DNA of 64,000 nucleotides. It comes from Siphonodentalium dalli. Taxonomy: Eukaryota; Mollusca; Scaphopoda; Gadilida; Siphonodentaliidae. The translations under genes were made by a program, and so were the position numbers. Location of the stretch: contig CP136064.1 in assembly GCA_032622095.1 (NCBI GenBank), positions 193,285,948 through 193,349,947 of the forward strand, in the 5' to 3' direction. The notes beneath the pieces are model-generated. The model made no database searches. It was given only the letters and a program-made list of their open reading frames with translations, and was not told where the DNA came from. How positions within the stretch are numbered: position 1 is the stretch's first letter; every line of letters begins with the position of its first letter. Positions 12,835 through 26,178 of this stretch are shown here, piece after piece.

Positions 12835-13445
12835 GGGCATATATCTCAACCTTGGGTTATCTGATCTGAATGAAAATTTGGTATCGGGTGACGTTCGCGT
12901 TTTCCGTTCAGGAGATTATCTGTGAACAATGGTTTTCTCTATCCCCGGGCATATATCTCAGAAACTGGTTATCGGATTTTAATTACGTTTAAGCCGCTTT
13001 CACACTTGTCCGCTTTTCGGATACTTTTCTAGAAATGGTCCTTTTGTTCCTTTCACACATATCCGTTTCCCCGTTCATTTATGTCCAGAATCATCAAATC
13101 ATTGCGACAATTTCAGCCGTCATTCCAGTGGTGGTGTATGTGCTATTATTTCGAATTTCCAATGCTGAGTATTTGCATCCCTCCCCAGACAAGCTGGTAC
13201 TAGTACGTACCGTACCAACGTACGATAAGTGACATGGAAGTAATTTCCGGAATAGTTCGGAAATATTTTGAAATGATTTACTTGCAAATTGTTATAAACA
13301 TTGACGTAATACCACTCGCTATAATGTGGCCATCATTTTCCAACTCTTTTTACTTCCTCCCAAGAATTCAGGCATTTCTGAAAGTTGAGATCATACTCTT
13401 TCCCACTTTACGGAAGCCCATTAGTACCAACCGATATAAATATAT

Positions 13446-13702
13446 CTGCGATAACAATTCATCGCAAATCGTTGCGAAAAAAATCGAAACTAATCGTAAA
13501 CCTTTGTGATAAATCGCAAACTACTTTGTGATAAATTGCAAAACAATTTTGCGATAAGATATAATCGCAAAGATATTGGGTAAATATGCTATCATTCCGA
13601 ATACGCATTCCTTTAAAGATTTGCGATTTATCGCAAAGTATTTTGCGATTTATCGCAGAGGTTTGCGATTTATTGCAAAGGTTTGCGAATTATCGCAAAG
13701 AT
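13446..13702. repeat. Foldback element built of GCGATAAATCGC units
   Basis: The left arm (13446-13575) carries several GATAAATCGCAAA-type units and the right arm (13617-13702) carries the inverted TTTGCGATTTATCGCAAAG units, spaced about 22 nt apart. Each unit is itself close to a palindrome, so the segment can fold locally or as one long hairpin. No coding content. Confidence 0.75.
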
Positions 13703-15362
13703 ATATTTTTAGAAAATTTTTGGACTAAGTTGGTTTCTATTCCATTTTGAAGAGGAATATATCCTCTAAAACATATCCAAAATCCGCTAAAATCCGCTTT
13801 GAGCATTTTCTGTAATACAAGTTGGCGTCCATGATGGCAGTTGGTATAGAAAAATCCACATTGTGTTAAGAAGAATACACATTAAAATGAAAATATAAAT
13901 AGGAACACACCCTGAATGAAAATATGAACACAAGTGATAATGACTGCAGGAACATGCATAGGACAAACATAACAGCCTTGTTTGACTGTTTGTCCCAGCA
14001 GCATATAACCGAATAATTAGATTTATCATCTGCAGAGTGATTAATATGACATTAACCCTCTTCTTCCGCCGCCGCTAAAACTAACAATACATACTGAAAT
14101 GACGCGACATGGTAAACCATCTATACTATAACAAGAATTTCTCTGTGGTGGCACCTGTCGGCTCTAACTTCTATACTAGAACTTCAATCAAAGGCATAAT
14201 AATTTTGAATTAAATATAGCAAGGTAACCTGAATATATTAAAATGAGCCGAGATGGTTATTTCATCGCTGCAGACTTCCAGGTAACCTCTCACTTTCCAG
14301 CATCGACGAATACTTCACAACTAAGTACACGGCTCTTCCTTGTGGATGAATATTTGGCTGCAACACATCTGGCCTTCGCGTTATTTCGCAATCAAGTTCT
14401 TGTGAAATATACATGTCTACCTGAATATTCTCAAGGATCAATTAGCGAGCACTAGCAGGTGATATTATTAAATAATGCATCTTTATGGGTAGTTAGTATC
14501 GACATGCGCCCCAAAACGGCAGTATTTTATTACAGTTTACAGCAAACAAGCTCTTATCCGCTCGCTCCGTCTGTCAACATCAGCATGCAACTGCGGTTAA
14601 ACACCGTCAAGAAAGTGATTTAGGGTACAAACATAAGGTATTTGTTCCAAATAATGATCTTTCCGGCATTTGGTAGACACCGGTTATCGCGGTCTATTCG
14701 TCTATTCGGTGCTTACTTTACTCTCACGAGTGCCCCTGGATATTATATTATCGTGCTAATATTCACTAAATCGAGAGTTAATGAATAAAAATTCAAAAGG
14801 TTGGGTTGATTTATGGGAGGACGCCGAGGACATATCTATAGCTCATACACTCGCCGAGACATATACGTTCGCGTATTCACGCAATGAAAGCGAGGTGTAG
14901 ATATGTTTAGGCACGATGATATTCTTCTCTCCATTTCTTAAGGATCACCTATATGATCCTATATTGCTTGTTATATTTGTACAAATGAAGATAATGTTAA
15001 TATGTTCGTTGCCTATTTCAAAATGACGAGAAATACCCTGCTGTGGTGTTCAAATGCCCAATGCGAATATATTTGTAACAATGTATACATTTGTTGTTAT
15101 CTCAAGAAATGCGGTAATATTGGGAAAAGACATCATGCATCTACATAAGTGTAGCTATTGGCAAACACTCTCATTGGTGGAATCACTGTAACATGATATC
15201 GGGTATTAACCCTCTCTATACCAAATGATTATCCAATTCAGCAATAAAATTATTCACTGGAATGGTCTATTATTCATTCTGGTGGGTGGATGTTCAGATA
15301 TTAAAAGCAGAGAACAGAAAACAGATACTAAAAATCAGAATGATTCATAATCATTGGTGGAA
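13703..15362. other. Intergenic, no gene recognised
   Basis: Only short chance frames on both strands. No tandem array or long palindrome was seen. Confidence 0.4.
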
Positions 15363-15434
15363 AATGTTCAGATAATAAGTTCAACAAACGACATATATGG
15401 TCGTGTGTTGAACTTACTATCTGAACATTTCCCA
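15363..15434. repeat. Palindrome with about 30 bp arms
   Basis: AATGTTCAGATAATAAGTTC...ACAAACGAC is inverted as GTCGTGTGTTGAACTTACTATCTGAACATT around an ATATATG centre. A partial ATGTTCAGATATTA copy lies about 75 bp upstream. Confidence 0.8.
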
Positions 15435-17508
15435 AGGGAACTACTCGCCAATGAGCATTGAGTATAAAAAGGTGAACTCGATCCAATATATTTCTAAATA
15501 TGCACATTTACCTAGTTCAAACATGTTTCTGATAATATGCAACCAGATTGGTATTTGGGCAATGATATTGTCTCAAGCGGGTATACTGTTTAGTGATGAA
15601 ACTATCAGCGAACTCCGAAATAAACGCAAAAATATGCATTCAAACGGACATACCATTGGATAGTTTCACCTGGCATGTTTTCGAACGAGGCACAGTATTG
15701 TTTCCAAAAGGCATACTAACCCGATTTCAGAAATGTTCAAGGTAACTACAAGAGAAATTGTTGCTTGCAACGAACACAACATTATAAATTTGTACACCAG
15801 CAAACATACGACAGATAACATAAGATCAATTTTAAAAGTCGGACGTAAAAATCAAGCTTAAGGTTATCATGAATATATTATACCAAAAAGCACACCATAT
15901 CCATCCGTGAACTACATGTAGTTACAGTTCATAAGTGAACAGCATTTTAATTTACGGTTGAATTGCATCTACATGCTTTTCTCTGATTCCGTTCTTTTCT
16001 CGTCGTGATAAGGACTGGCTGCTAAAACGACCAAGTCATAATAATAATCATCTAGTTTTGTTAATAGCGTAAGAATCAGAAGGGTGCATTCGTTTGAGGA
16101 TGTATATGGGTTAATGGTTGCTTGATGTGCCTTTATCTTGATACATATACTCCCAACTAATGGCTCGTCGGTGTCGCCTACCTCGTTGGGCCAACTCCCT
16201 GGCTCGTCGTGTGAAAGGTTTCACCATTCATCACACCGAAACACATCAGGTCTCCGTATGTTGTTGGTCCGACGAGGAGCTTTTGCTTTTGCAACCAGGA
16301 GTCATCTCAAGCAGTCAAGATTAATAGACCATGATCTATTCATTTTGCCGCTGATTCGGCTAACATCACTGGGAACCAGGCATATCCTTTCATAGCAACA
16401 ACACACGTCTGGTCTTAGAGGGCCAAAAATTAAGCAATGGCGGTTGTTGTGAATGTTTTGTTATTGATTATAATGCCGCTATTTAAACTAAATCATAGGC
16501 CATGTCAGCCCCACAGAAGTCTACGAGGGGGCTTCACCATCTTCACATTGAATTTAGCTCGATGGTCGCACTGATAAACGGCTATGAAATATGGTCATTA
16601 TAACGGGGGGGGGGAATCTGAAAAAAATTCCTTTTAACACTAAAACAGAGATATGCGGTGGGAAATTCACTGTAAACATCTGTATATGAATTTCTGTGCA
16701 TACTATTAGTCATGGATGTTAACATTGACATGTAAATAGGAATGAGTCATTTTGGGGTCATTCGGCCAAAAAAAAAAACATGGCTGCCAGAGGCCATCTT
16801 GGATTTCAAAATTCAATCCATTAGCATGGGCTACAGGATATACTGTTTGTCTGATCATCATGAAATTTGACATTTTATCTTAATATTGACATATAGATGT
16901 GTTTTAAGCCAAACTCATTGCAAAACAGTCAAAAAGACTTGCAGGAAAAATAGTTTTGAGTTGCGGAAAAAATTGTTTGTTGGTCCCATCCACCACCCAC
17001 CCACCCCGGGATACGTGCCCAGAACCCCCCCTGATTATAATAGAAGAAAAAAAATAGGGAAATCATCCCATGGGAAGGATAATTTTCACAGGGACTATGA
17101 AAAAGTTGCAACAGATCTCTAATGACCTTAGGATAGCAGTTTCAGATAGAGCTACAGTAATGCCCTAAATAATCGCCTCCTTAACCAAAAAAAAAAATAC
17201 AAATAATAACAATGACGAGATGGAAGTCGATATTATGATATCCGCTCAAATTCACAGCCTGACATAATTGGCTCATCCCATCTTACGAGAAGCCAAAAAC
17301 AAATATTCGATAATTTAATACATGTAATAATTGATGCTGAAATTTATAATCACCTATTCATAAAATCGACGATTTAGAAGAACAGAACTAACAATTGCAC
17401 CACTGTTATGAAATATAGATAAAACTACATTGTCTGTTTACATGTTTAATTGACGAGTCGTGCTTTGATTGAACGCCTCCTGGTGGGACGGATTACCGTT
17501 TGCAAGAC
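15435..17508. other. Intergenic, no gene recognised
   Basis: Short frames near 16138-16395 and 16886-17122 have no recognisable motif. A G-tract is at about 16605. CCCTAAATAATCGCCTCCTTAACC near 17163 matches one end of the palindrome at 53877. Confidence 0.4.
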
Positions 17509-17835
17509 CAAGCCTGAGTTTAGTGTGCGTGTCATTTGCAGAATGAGGTCCACAGAGGGTGAATTTAGTGACGGTCTCCCACATAGCGGGCTAGTATCGC
17601 TAAATTCACCCTCTGGGGACCTCACTCTGCTTAGGCCTCATCCTCTCTGGAAAGTTTCTTTATTCTCAAATTTCTATAGAAACTTCTTCACATTGATTCT
17701 ATTTCTTTTTTAGTTTAGTTTCTCTATATCCCCAAACTGGCAGACGACACATTGCATAGTGCGGCATAGCGTCACTAAATTCACCCTCTGTGGACCTCAT
17801 TCTGCAAATGTCAGGCACACTAAACTCAGACTTGA
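17509..17835. mobile_element. MITE, Mutator-like family, copy 3
   Basis: Near-perfect terminal inverted repeats of about 55 bp: CTGAGTTTAGTGTG...TTTGCAGAATGAGGTCCACAGAGGGTGAATTTAGTGAC at the left, with its reverse complement at the right. GCAAGAC is repeated on both sides (17502-17508 and 17836-17842), a plausible target duplication. The interior again has the ...TAGCGGGCTAGTATCGCTAAATTC block. It is the best-preserved of three copies. Confidence 0.8.
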
Positions 17836-17842
17836 GCAAGAC

Positions 17843-19500
17843 TAGTTGATACGTCGATTTCACGTTATACATTCTCGCGGGATGGGGTGTTATGTAATAT
17901 TCTCGAAAACGACTAATATATGCACAATGTTTGTTGCCGAATCCGTTCCATGACAACATAAGTTGTTGTACATTTGCTACATATTGTAATAGTTCATGGA
18001 ATAAATAAAAGTTTAAACGAAAATCGATGGATATACTGTAGCAGGGGTGACATAGTCCCGACGACTGTCTTCCAGGATGTCTCTATAATTGTGATTATCG
18101 ATGCATCGTTGTCGAATTTAGAATGGTTGATTTAATGCAAGGAAATATCACGGTAATTCCCGCAGAGCTTGAAAGCATCAGACAACCCAACCACCGGAGA
18201 TTCACCTAACCTGGTTACGTACCATGTCGGTGGCAAAACAGTCTGTGGTGCTGAGACATCGGCAAACTTTCTAGACTCGAGGACAGTCTTATCTAACTGA
18301 AAAGTAACAACCAACAGTAACTATAGTGTTCGTTTGCAACAGGAATTGGCTCCATTATGTTTGTTGTTTGATGAGATAGATATACATCTCACGCAAAAAT
18401 GTATATACACATGAATCTATCGGTTGCATAAATAAGAAGACATGGACATATTTTTTCAGCATTGGATTTTATTATTCAAAGCAAAGGTAAAGTCTGACTG
18501 CGTGATCGCACAAAATTATTTCTGCAAGGATTATATCTTCTAATCGGCTTAATAATGTACAATGGGAGACGCGCTGTGTCGATGTAACATTTGTCCGCTG
18601 ACAACCCAATCATTACACATGTGTTTGACCGCACTGAGTCAAGTTCTAATTAAATCCGAATGGACAGGAAGCCGTAGTTCAATTAAAAAAAATTCTGTAA
18701 TCGATATGTAGATATTACAAACAAAATATATCATCTATCGGAACCTGAGTGGGATCAATTTGAATTTCTGGACTTAAGTTCCTTTTGGAGATCGACTGAC
18801 TGAAACATTCGCATTATCATGTAGTATCACAATTTGACGTGAATATTTTAAGACCACAGCTGAACAGGTGATTTCTATTTCGTTAAAGGAGCCCTTAATA
18901 ATGGATCCCATGGTACTTCCTTTCCGAGTCATCAACATACAATTGTGTCCAAAACCAAAAATATAGGGGGCAAACGATATTATATTCCTCTTATTGTAAC
19001 AACAATGAACATTTGACACACATTATGTGCGATTAGTGGAACACAGGTGACTTCGATAAGTATTCTCGTGTTAAATAAGGTAAATGTATCAGTATATCAA
19101 GTATTTTCGACCTATTTTGACCATCGGACATTTGGGCATGTTATATAAACGATATAGTGTATTATTAGCTTGATAGTTGGGCTTGGAAATTACGTGGACC
19201 TTTAATATCACCGAGCTGAAATGAGAGATATCTCGTCTGAAATGAACAAGTCGACCACTTATGCTAAAATGTTTGAGCTTGTAAGTTACTGGTGCGACTG
19301 TGTAGACTAGAGTTATCTCGCCGCTATCGACTGGAGACGAGAGGATAATTATGCTAATTCATTTATTAAGTGCAGGCTGTGGTGTGATATCTGCCGTGCA
19401 GGGTTGTGGACTTTATAGTGTAGTCCAAAAAATATTGACGATAATGAGTATCCCGAGAGAAAAAGGAATACTTTGTCTGGATTCGTCCCCGAGAGAAAAC
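17843..19500. other. Intergenic, no gene recognised
   Basis: A 60-codon minus-strand frame at 18132-18314 and an 81-codon one at 18774-19019 show no known motif or convincing splice context. Nothing else is seen. Confidence 0.4.
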
Positions 19501-20025
19501 ATAAAGATACGGGCGGCGTTGGCGGTGGGTATGCTGTTAAAATATTCACCTCAGTCAAAAACCGCCATAAACAGAAAGAATAGTAAAATATAGACATACC
19601 TTGTTCTTATACCAATCAGAAATATGGCATAAACAGTATATTATTGTCACCCCCCCCCCCCCCATTTGTTATGTAAAAAAAAGCAAAAAACGTTACGTTA
19701 CCTGGCTTTTATTTAGATCCGGATATGGTAAACATAAAGAGCGTCATTTGTTACTGTTTTCCTGATATGGAAATAATAAAGAGCGTTTTTATCATTCGTG
19801 TGTGATTAACCAATAGAATTGCTCTGTGTTATGTAAACAGAAGCAAAACATCTGTAACACGAGAAGGTTCTTGGTTACGTACACCGTCGTACGTATTGAC
19901 GACAATATACCATTTACGCGCTGATTATGTTTGGCATATGAACAAAACTATATATATTTTCATATTCCTTCCGTCGATTGCGATTTGAACAAGATTTCTG
20001 CAACGAACACCGTCCGTGCCTTTAA
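19501..20025 (+). mobile_element. TTAA-type MITE, copy 1
   Basis: About 530 bp. Left end AAGATACGGGCGGCGTTGGCGG and right end CGTCCGTGCCTTTAA are inverted relatives. The interior has GATCCGGATATGGTAAACAT, AATAATAAAGAGCG and GTACACCGTCGTACG. The right flank is TTAA but the left flank is degenerate (ATAA). A poly-C tract near 19647 is inside. Four copies lie in this window; none has coding capacity. TTAA targets are typical of piggyBac-like elements, but the transposase partner is unknown. Confidence 0.7.
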
Positions 20026-20398
20026 AGGTGCATCTAATTTGCAAGCCTTATATGACGCAGCTGGTAATTGTCGCTTTGAGACATTATGACGATCAAATTA
20101 GGTCCTGATACCTGATGTATATATAATATGCTCTGAACAGACTTAGTCTTAGGAATTTATCAGCTGATTTCAAATGTCCATAATAATTGAGACGAATGAT
20201 CTTGGCAGTGCAAGACTAATTGGCAGCAACGCTCTTTATTGTCCCATGTGCGAATGACTTTTGGTTAAACAGTTGAGATGTTCAACCCAGTGAACGATAT
20301 TTTATTGCTTAGTGGACATTTCTAGACCACAATTATATATGTTTATCTATATTAAATCAGTCCATCATTACAACTGTATAATGGTGGGTTGTTACAAC

Positions 20399-20935
20399 TT
20401 AAAGATACGGGTGGTGTTGGCGGTGGGTATGCTGTTAAAATATTCAGCTCCGTCAAAACCGCCATAAACAGAAGGAATAGTAAGATATAGACAGACTTTG
20501 TTCTTATGCCAATCAGAAATATGGCAAAAACAGTATGTTATTGTCAATTTCCCCCACTTTTTTATGTAAACAAAAGCAAAAAACGTTACGTTACCTGGAT
20601 TTTGTTTTGATCCGGATATGGTAAACATGAAGGGCGTTATTTGTTATTGTTTTCATGATATGGAAATAATAAAGAGCGTTTATATATTTTTTGTGTTATT
20701 AACCAATAGAATTGCGCTGTGTTATGTAAACAGAAGCACAACATCTGTAACACGAGCAGGCTCTTGTTTACGTACACCATCGTACGTCTTTACGACAATA
20801 TACTGTTTACGCGCTGATTATGCTTGGCATATGAGCGGAACTGTATATATTTTGGTGTTCCTTCTATTGATGGCGATTTGAACAAATATAGACATTTCTG
20901 CAACGAACACCGCCCGTGCCTTTAAACATAAAATT
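20399..20935 (+). mobile_element. TTAA-type MITE, copy 2
   Basis: Same 535 bp element as at 19501, in the same orientation, flanked by TTAA at 20399-20402 and 20932-20935. Ends are AGATACGGGTGGTG and its inverted relative GCCCGTGCCT. Confidence 0.8.
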
Positions 20936-23900
20936 ATATGTAGTAATGTTCGGTTTTGTCACATTTGCAGCCAATTATTAGGATCAAAATAGGTCGATAA
21001 ATGTGTCGCAGAACGACCTGTTCAAATTGTATAATTAACCGTCTCAACTGATTGATCTTTATTCAGAAAGTATAAAGTTTGTATGTGGCTATTTCGCGTA
21101 TTTGTCGACTTGTATTACCCTTCCTCCCAATTTTGCGTCAACTTATTTTGAATGTCCAACTACGCAATGTATATTAAACAATAATAGAACAAATATGTCA
21201 ACTAACTACTTCGGTCCAAAATGAGAACTCGATTGAAACTACGGAACGATCAATCAACCAGATAATAACCGAAATCTGCTTAGCATCAGTGTGCTTACCA
21301 GAACCGACCCTTCTGCACCAAATTCAGTGAATGATCTACGACATCTCTCGGGGATAGGAAAAGTTGTATAGTTTAGCTGCTATCTGTTGTAGTCTGTTTG
21401 ATGACTTGTAATACTCAGCGTTTAGTTAAGACATAATAATTTATAGATTATGCAATTAGTGTCTACCCCAGCTACGCCCGTATAGATCATATTCCACAAG
21501 TACAAAACCTGGGAACCTTTTTGTCAACACACCCTCGCGCAAATACGCACATAATCGACCTATAATGTGGAATAGGTTCATAATGCGACTATATGATTCT
21601 GAAATAAGCAGATAATTGACTCATGTTCGTTTTATGCCGCGGCCACAGTAAACACACATGTTAAAGGGAATACATCTTATAAGTTGTGAGTTGGCTTATT
21701 TGTGGTGTCATTGTCCGCACATAATGCACATATACTGAAATTAGTATTAGTCGATAATTAACGTGACTAAAATTTTCTCATTTTAAGTTCATTATCGACT
21801 CAAAACGAGACGATTCTGAGCAGATTATCGACCTAAATTATTATTTTATAAGCAGATAATGTGGCTAATTTGGTGTTCCGACCCGTTATGACAGGGAACT
21901 TTATAACATTGTACAAACAAGGCAGAGAATATATTTTATTTGTTAATATTTGTTCCCCAACACTGTACTTCACAGTAGACAATACTCTACTTCACAGTAG
22001 TGGTGGCCACAGCTGTAGATAGCTTTTTGGTGACTTTTTTGAGCCGATATCGCAATAAACATTGAATTAATTACTCGGGAGAAATACCATAATTGTAAGC
22101 GACGTAACGCAAAATCTATACATGTAATACCTATATATACACAGTATATATATGTCTCGGAAAAAAACCTCATTGAAATTATCAAATTTATCGCCTCAGA
22201 AGTTTTCTTCGTCTCGGAACATTAAAGTAATCAGCTATGAAGTATACTCTTGGTCAAAGTAGTTATTTTTACAAATATTATATCCAAATTGACAACACAT
22301 CCAGCCATAAGCCAGTGTCCATGGGAGACTAGCATATATAAGCAAATTCACTGGCGCATGATCTTTAATGCTGTACCAGTGCAGCCCCCGTTGTGAAAGG
22401 GTTTAGTCTGGTAACAAAGGCTTGGGTTAAAGGGGGGATTAGCACCAACACAAACATTAGATAAAATAAAAACAGTCAAATTAAGGGGACAAAAATTCAC
22501 AGAAGAGTAGTATTTTGTCTGGTGGTGGAAAATAACATTACCTACACTATGCTAAAAGTCCCCGAACATTGGGGTTGAGCGTTTTGATTTATGCAACATT
22601 TTCCATATATACACGACTCCATAATAATTAAGACACATATCAACAATAATTCATATAATACAGACGTGTTTATGCTATAATTCATATATTTAGTGTTACA
22701 TAAGGTCACCAACGGCTCTGTTGAGAATTTCCATAAGTTTTACACGAGGTCACCAACGGCTCTGTTGGGAATTTCCATATAACAGAGGAGTTAAGTTGCG
22801 TAAAGCTGAAAAAGATCGAAAGAGCGGCGTTTATCGCGCTGCATTTTCAAACAAACCACTGCTTTTAAACATCTGCATGGTGTTTTCTACACGTTTTTGT
22901 TGGAATCTGTTCAAGTTTGAAAACTCCTGGGCCCACAGCCCCACATGGATACAATTTTGAGTGCAATTAATTTAAATTGGTGTGTAAATTCTGCAAAATA
23001 CTAACCCTCCCCAATATTTAAAAAAATGCTATTGATTTGTAACATATCAGAAATGTAAATGTTTTGAGATATGATGCGTTTCAATGGGTGCTGGACGAAC
23101 TGGTGACAACGAAATTGTACGTCCATTTGAGATTATTGTTTTAATATTTTTTGTATCGGTTTTGGTGTGTATGTGTGTTTTTTTTTATTTGTGTGTGTGT
23201 ATTTTTGTTGTTGCTCTCTTTGTTCACGCGTGTGTCTTTGTTTGGTTTGTGTTTATTAATTGTAAACTAAAATTGGTGGAGGTGAAATATTTGATACAAT
23301 TACGCAAATGGCCACTAACTGCGAGCTGAACACTCTTTATATTGACCATACAAGGAAACAGTACATACGAACGATCTTTGTTGTCAAACGATACAGATCA
23401 TTCAGGACATGGATTGACGCCTTAGCAATATACTTAACTTTTAAGTTTTACAGACTCATAGATGGATCGGTGTTGCATTTGTGACTTGGAAGAGAAAGCA
23501 GGTCGTGGTTTGATATACCGTTGACATATAATGGCTTGGACTCCTTAATATTAGCCAATGAGAAGCAATGTGACGGAAAATCTGAAGACTTCAACGCACC
23601 AATTGTGCTCAAAGTCCATGGCGATTGCAGAAAGAATTGTACTCGTCCCAGTAGCATCCAGAGTAGAACACGTGTTATATGATCGGACATTGAATTCTCG
23701 AGTACAGTACAAATTGCGCCGAGACTGAGATGTAACAAATAAAATGTATATTGCTTGTAGAGCTACAGTAGATAATCTGAACCCCCAACCATACTTTAGA
23801 ACAGGACGACGAAACTTGAACGTTACAATGTAGATTACGAAATAATTGGAGTAACTAAATTTCGATAAACAACGGAATCATATTGCCGACAACTCATTTT

Positions 23901-24146
23901 TCATCATTATGAAGACGCATATCATTATTTTTCAGTGTTATTTATACAATCAAGCCAGGCAATTAATGTTGGGAAAATATACTAGATCGAATATCCAGGT
24001 TACTTCTGTAATCGACCTGTTATTCGGTATACCAAATATGAGCAATGAATTAAATAGTCATTTATTTGAAATAGTATAATCTTATATTTCGACACCTAGT
24101 CGTTTCATCTGAGGCCTAACACGAGCGCAATACACTTTATAACTAT
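20936..24146. other. Intergenic with dispersed repeat fragments
   Basis: Contains a 350 bp dispersed repeat (listed separately), a CTTATATATGCGAG-family fragment at 22309-22398, and a direct repeat AGGTCACCAACGGCTCTGTTG at about 22707 and 22749 (42 bp period). A GT-rich tract lies at about 23165-23205. A 96-codon minus-strand frame at 23448-23738 has no recognised motif. Confidence 0.45.
21533..21885 (+). repeat. Dispersed repeat of about 350 bp, copy 1
   Basis: Begins CCCTCGCGCAAATACGCACATAATCGACC and ends in AAGCAGATAATGTGG. The second copy is at 53308-53650 in the same orientation (inside a Wnt6 intron), with about 15-20% divergence by eye. A short inverted piece lies near 60395-60510. 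Internal motifs such as GTCGATAATT and GCAGATTATCGACCTAAA repeat. Confidence 0.7.
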
Positions 24147-25312
24147 ATGTATACGACTCCTTTTTCTGATGCCATTGCAGCCACACACCACCATTATGTA
24201 CTTAAGGATGTATCCATGGCTCCGGACGTGAAGACATTCGAAAGAAATGCTATGACTGACGAATATCCACTTCCAGCAACCGTTGAGGGGCAGGCAGACA
24301 TGATGCCTACAAACCTCCATTGCTTTCTGCATGAGGTGATTGACTCCCCTCACCATGAAGAGAAAAACAGAGATGTCACAAAAAGGAGATGTTCTGTGAT
24401 AGCACAACCAATCATCTCCGCATCGCCCCCGATCATTCGTCTTACCAATGTTGTTGATAGTTACTGTTTATATTAATCGCAAATATGCATCAAAGGAATT
24501 GATAGACATTCTAAATGCTCTTATGTTGCGTTCAAGCTACAGAGAAGTTCAACAATATGCAAATTATATCATTACTCAGAACGGATCAGGGTATCACTTG
24601 GATCGATTCGTGCCATTTGTCTTTGACAATGCAGATATCAACATTCGGCCATAACACATTCCATACAATGGGAGGAATCGCGTGTGACTCCAGCAAGTAA
24701 ATGTGACGAGTAACACATAAGCTTGTTGTATGTGGTTTGGGTCCAGTTGATAGTGGTTCATTTGGCTACACTGCATCAGTTAGTACCATAGTATATATAT
24801 ATATATACTTCTTCTAAAACAGAACTGAACTCGATCGCTATGAATGACTTTTCTAACTTGTGCAAATCAGTACCAGCACCCGTCAAATGTCCCATGGAGA
24901 CGGTATGGCAACTCAGCTATGTTCTATGTATACCGTGCACATCATGGTCCGGCTTGATGTAAGTTGCAACTCAGAGTGATCGCTATGAGACCAGCCAAAT
25001 TGAAATTTTGCCATTCATAAATTTCAGTCCGACTGATATGAGTACGATGTACACGGCTCTAACGTTTTCTCAAAATGAATTAGACCCAGTCTTCTCGGTC
25101 CACAACAGCTTGGGATATCGTTGGACCGAGTCCCCTCCCGTTACTCTTCTATAACAGACTTTACGCCCAGAATCGTGGACGGGAGTTATCTAGGTCAAAT
25201 GAACGCTTGGATGCTTTGCGTCTACATGTATGGACATAGAGGGCAGCCCTTTCCAAGTATTATGATATCAAACATGCGTATATTCGAGGTCGTTAAATGT
25301 CAAAGCAACTAG
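24147..25312 (+). pseudogene. Broken relic of an invertebrate protein family of unknown function
   Basis: Protein-like blocks sit in different frames on one strand: NLHCFLHEVIDSP (to about 24360), YINRKYASKELIDILNAL with VFDNADINIRP (24470-24650), NTFHTMGGIACDSS (24655-24700) and ILPFINFSPTDMSTMYTALTF (about 25002-25065). The frame changes near 24450 and 24650, stops lie between blocks, and the rest is unreadable. The blocks resemble, from memory, a large uncharacterised family seen in many copies in cnidarian and molluscan genomes, in which a VFDNAD-NTFHSMGG stretch is followed by a LPFIN-DMSTIYTAL stretch. I cannot verify this by search. I infer a decayed copy, possibly carried by a mobile element. 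No function is assigned. Confidence 0.5.
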
Positions 25313-26178
25313 GTTTATTTGTAAACAAAGCCTTGTTTTCCAGAGAATTTCGATTTGTCGCGTTATCAGAAAATGAGTGTAAACAATACATTAAACTGTC
25401 GTATCATCACTTAACATTTTTCTATCATGGTAAATGATATATCATTATGAAGATATTTCAGCTGATTAATCACATTCAGGGGTTTAAGTGAATGTTCGGG
25501 CTCCACGTGTACATGTAGTGCGTCTTTTGAATGAAAGTCCGTTATCAAGAGCAACGGGATGGGACTTGGACCGAAAACAGCATCAACCCAACTTTTTGAG
25601 TGAAATGGTTTTATAGTTGTTTCTATTAGTCCAAACATAATTATTGGCTACTATTAGTTAAAATATATGCGACTGTGATGAACATTGAGTATGTTATACT
25701 CTCGAAAAAAAATTCGTATTTTTTTCATTTTCACGGAAATAAGCATCACCGGGGAAAACATGATATCGTAAACTGCTCACATCGATTCTTGGGGACTTTA
25801 GCATGTTCTGGACATAACCCCTGCCGATTCTAAAAAAATCTCTTCAGTGGTATGTTTTCCCTCAGTTGACCCTAATGTTCCTGGACTATTTTATTCTGTA
25901 TTTATACACTTACCATGCTGCTATTGTAATGATATTGTATTTAGTGTTGATGTATAGGTATTCCTCGATAAGAGGAATATTTAAGTGACTAACACTTGTC
26001 CTCCAATCCCGTTAGCATGTTCATTTGGTAAATTAAATGTTTAAACCATGGAGTATTAGTATTATGTGTATTTGTCGACATATATTTATCACCAATGTTA
26101 TGGACGTTAGGAGTTAGACCCAGACGAAATTCACAAGAAAGCGATTTCGGTGTCATTAGACATGGGAGGATCACGAGA
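25313..26178. other. Intergenic, no gene recognised
   Basis: Only short frames without motifs on either strand. Confidence 0.4.
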
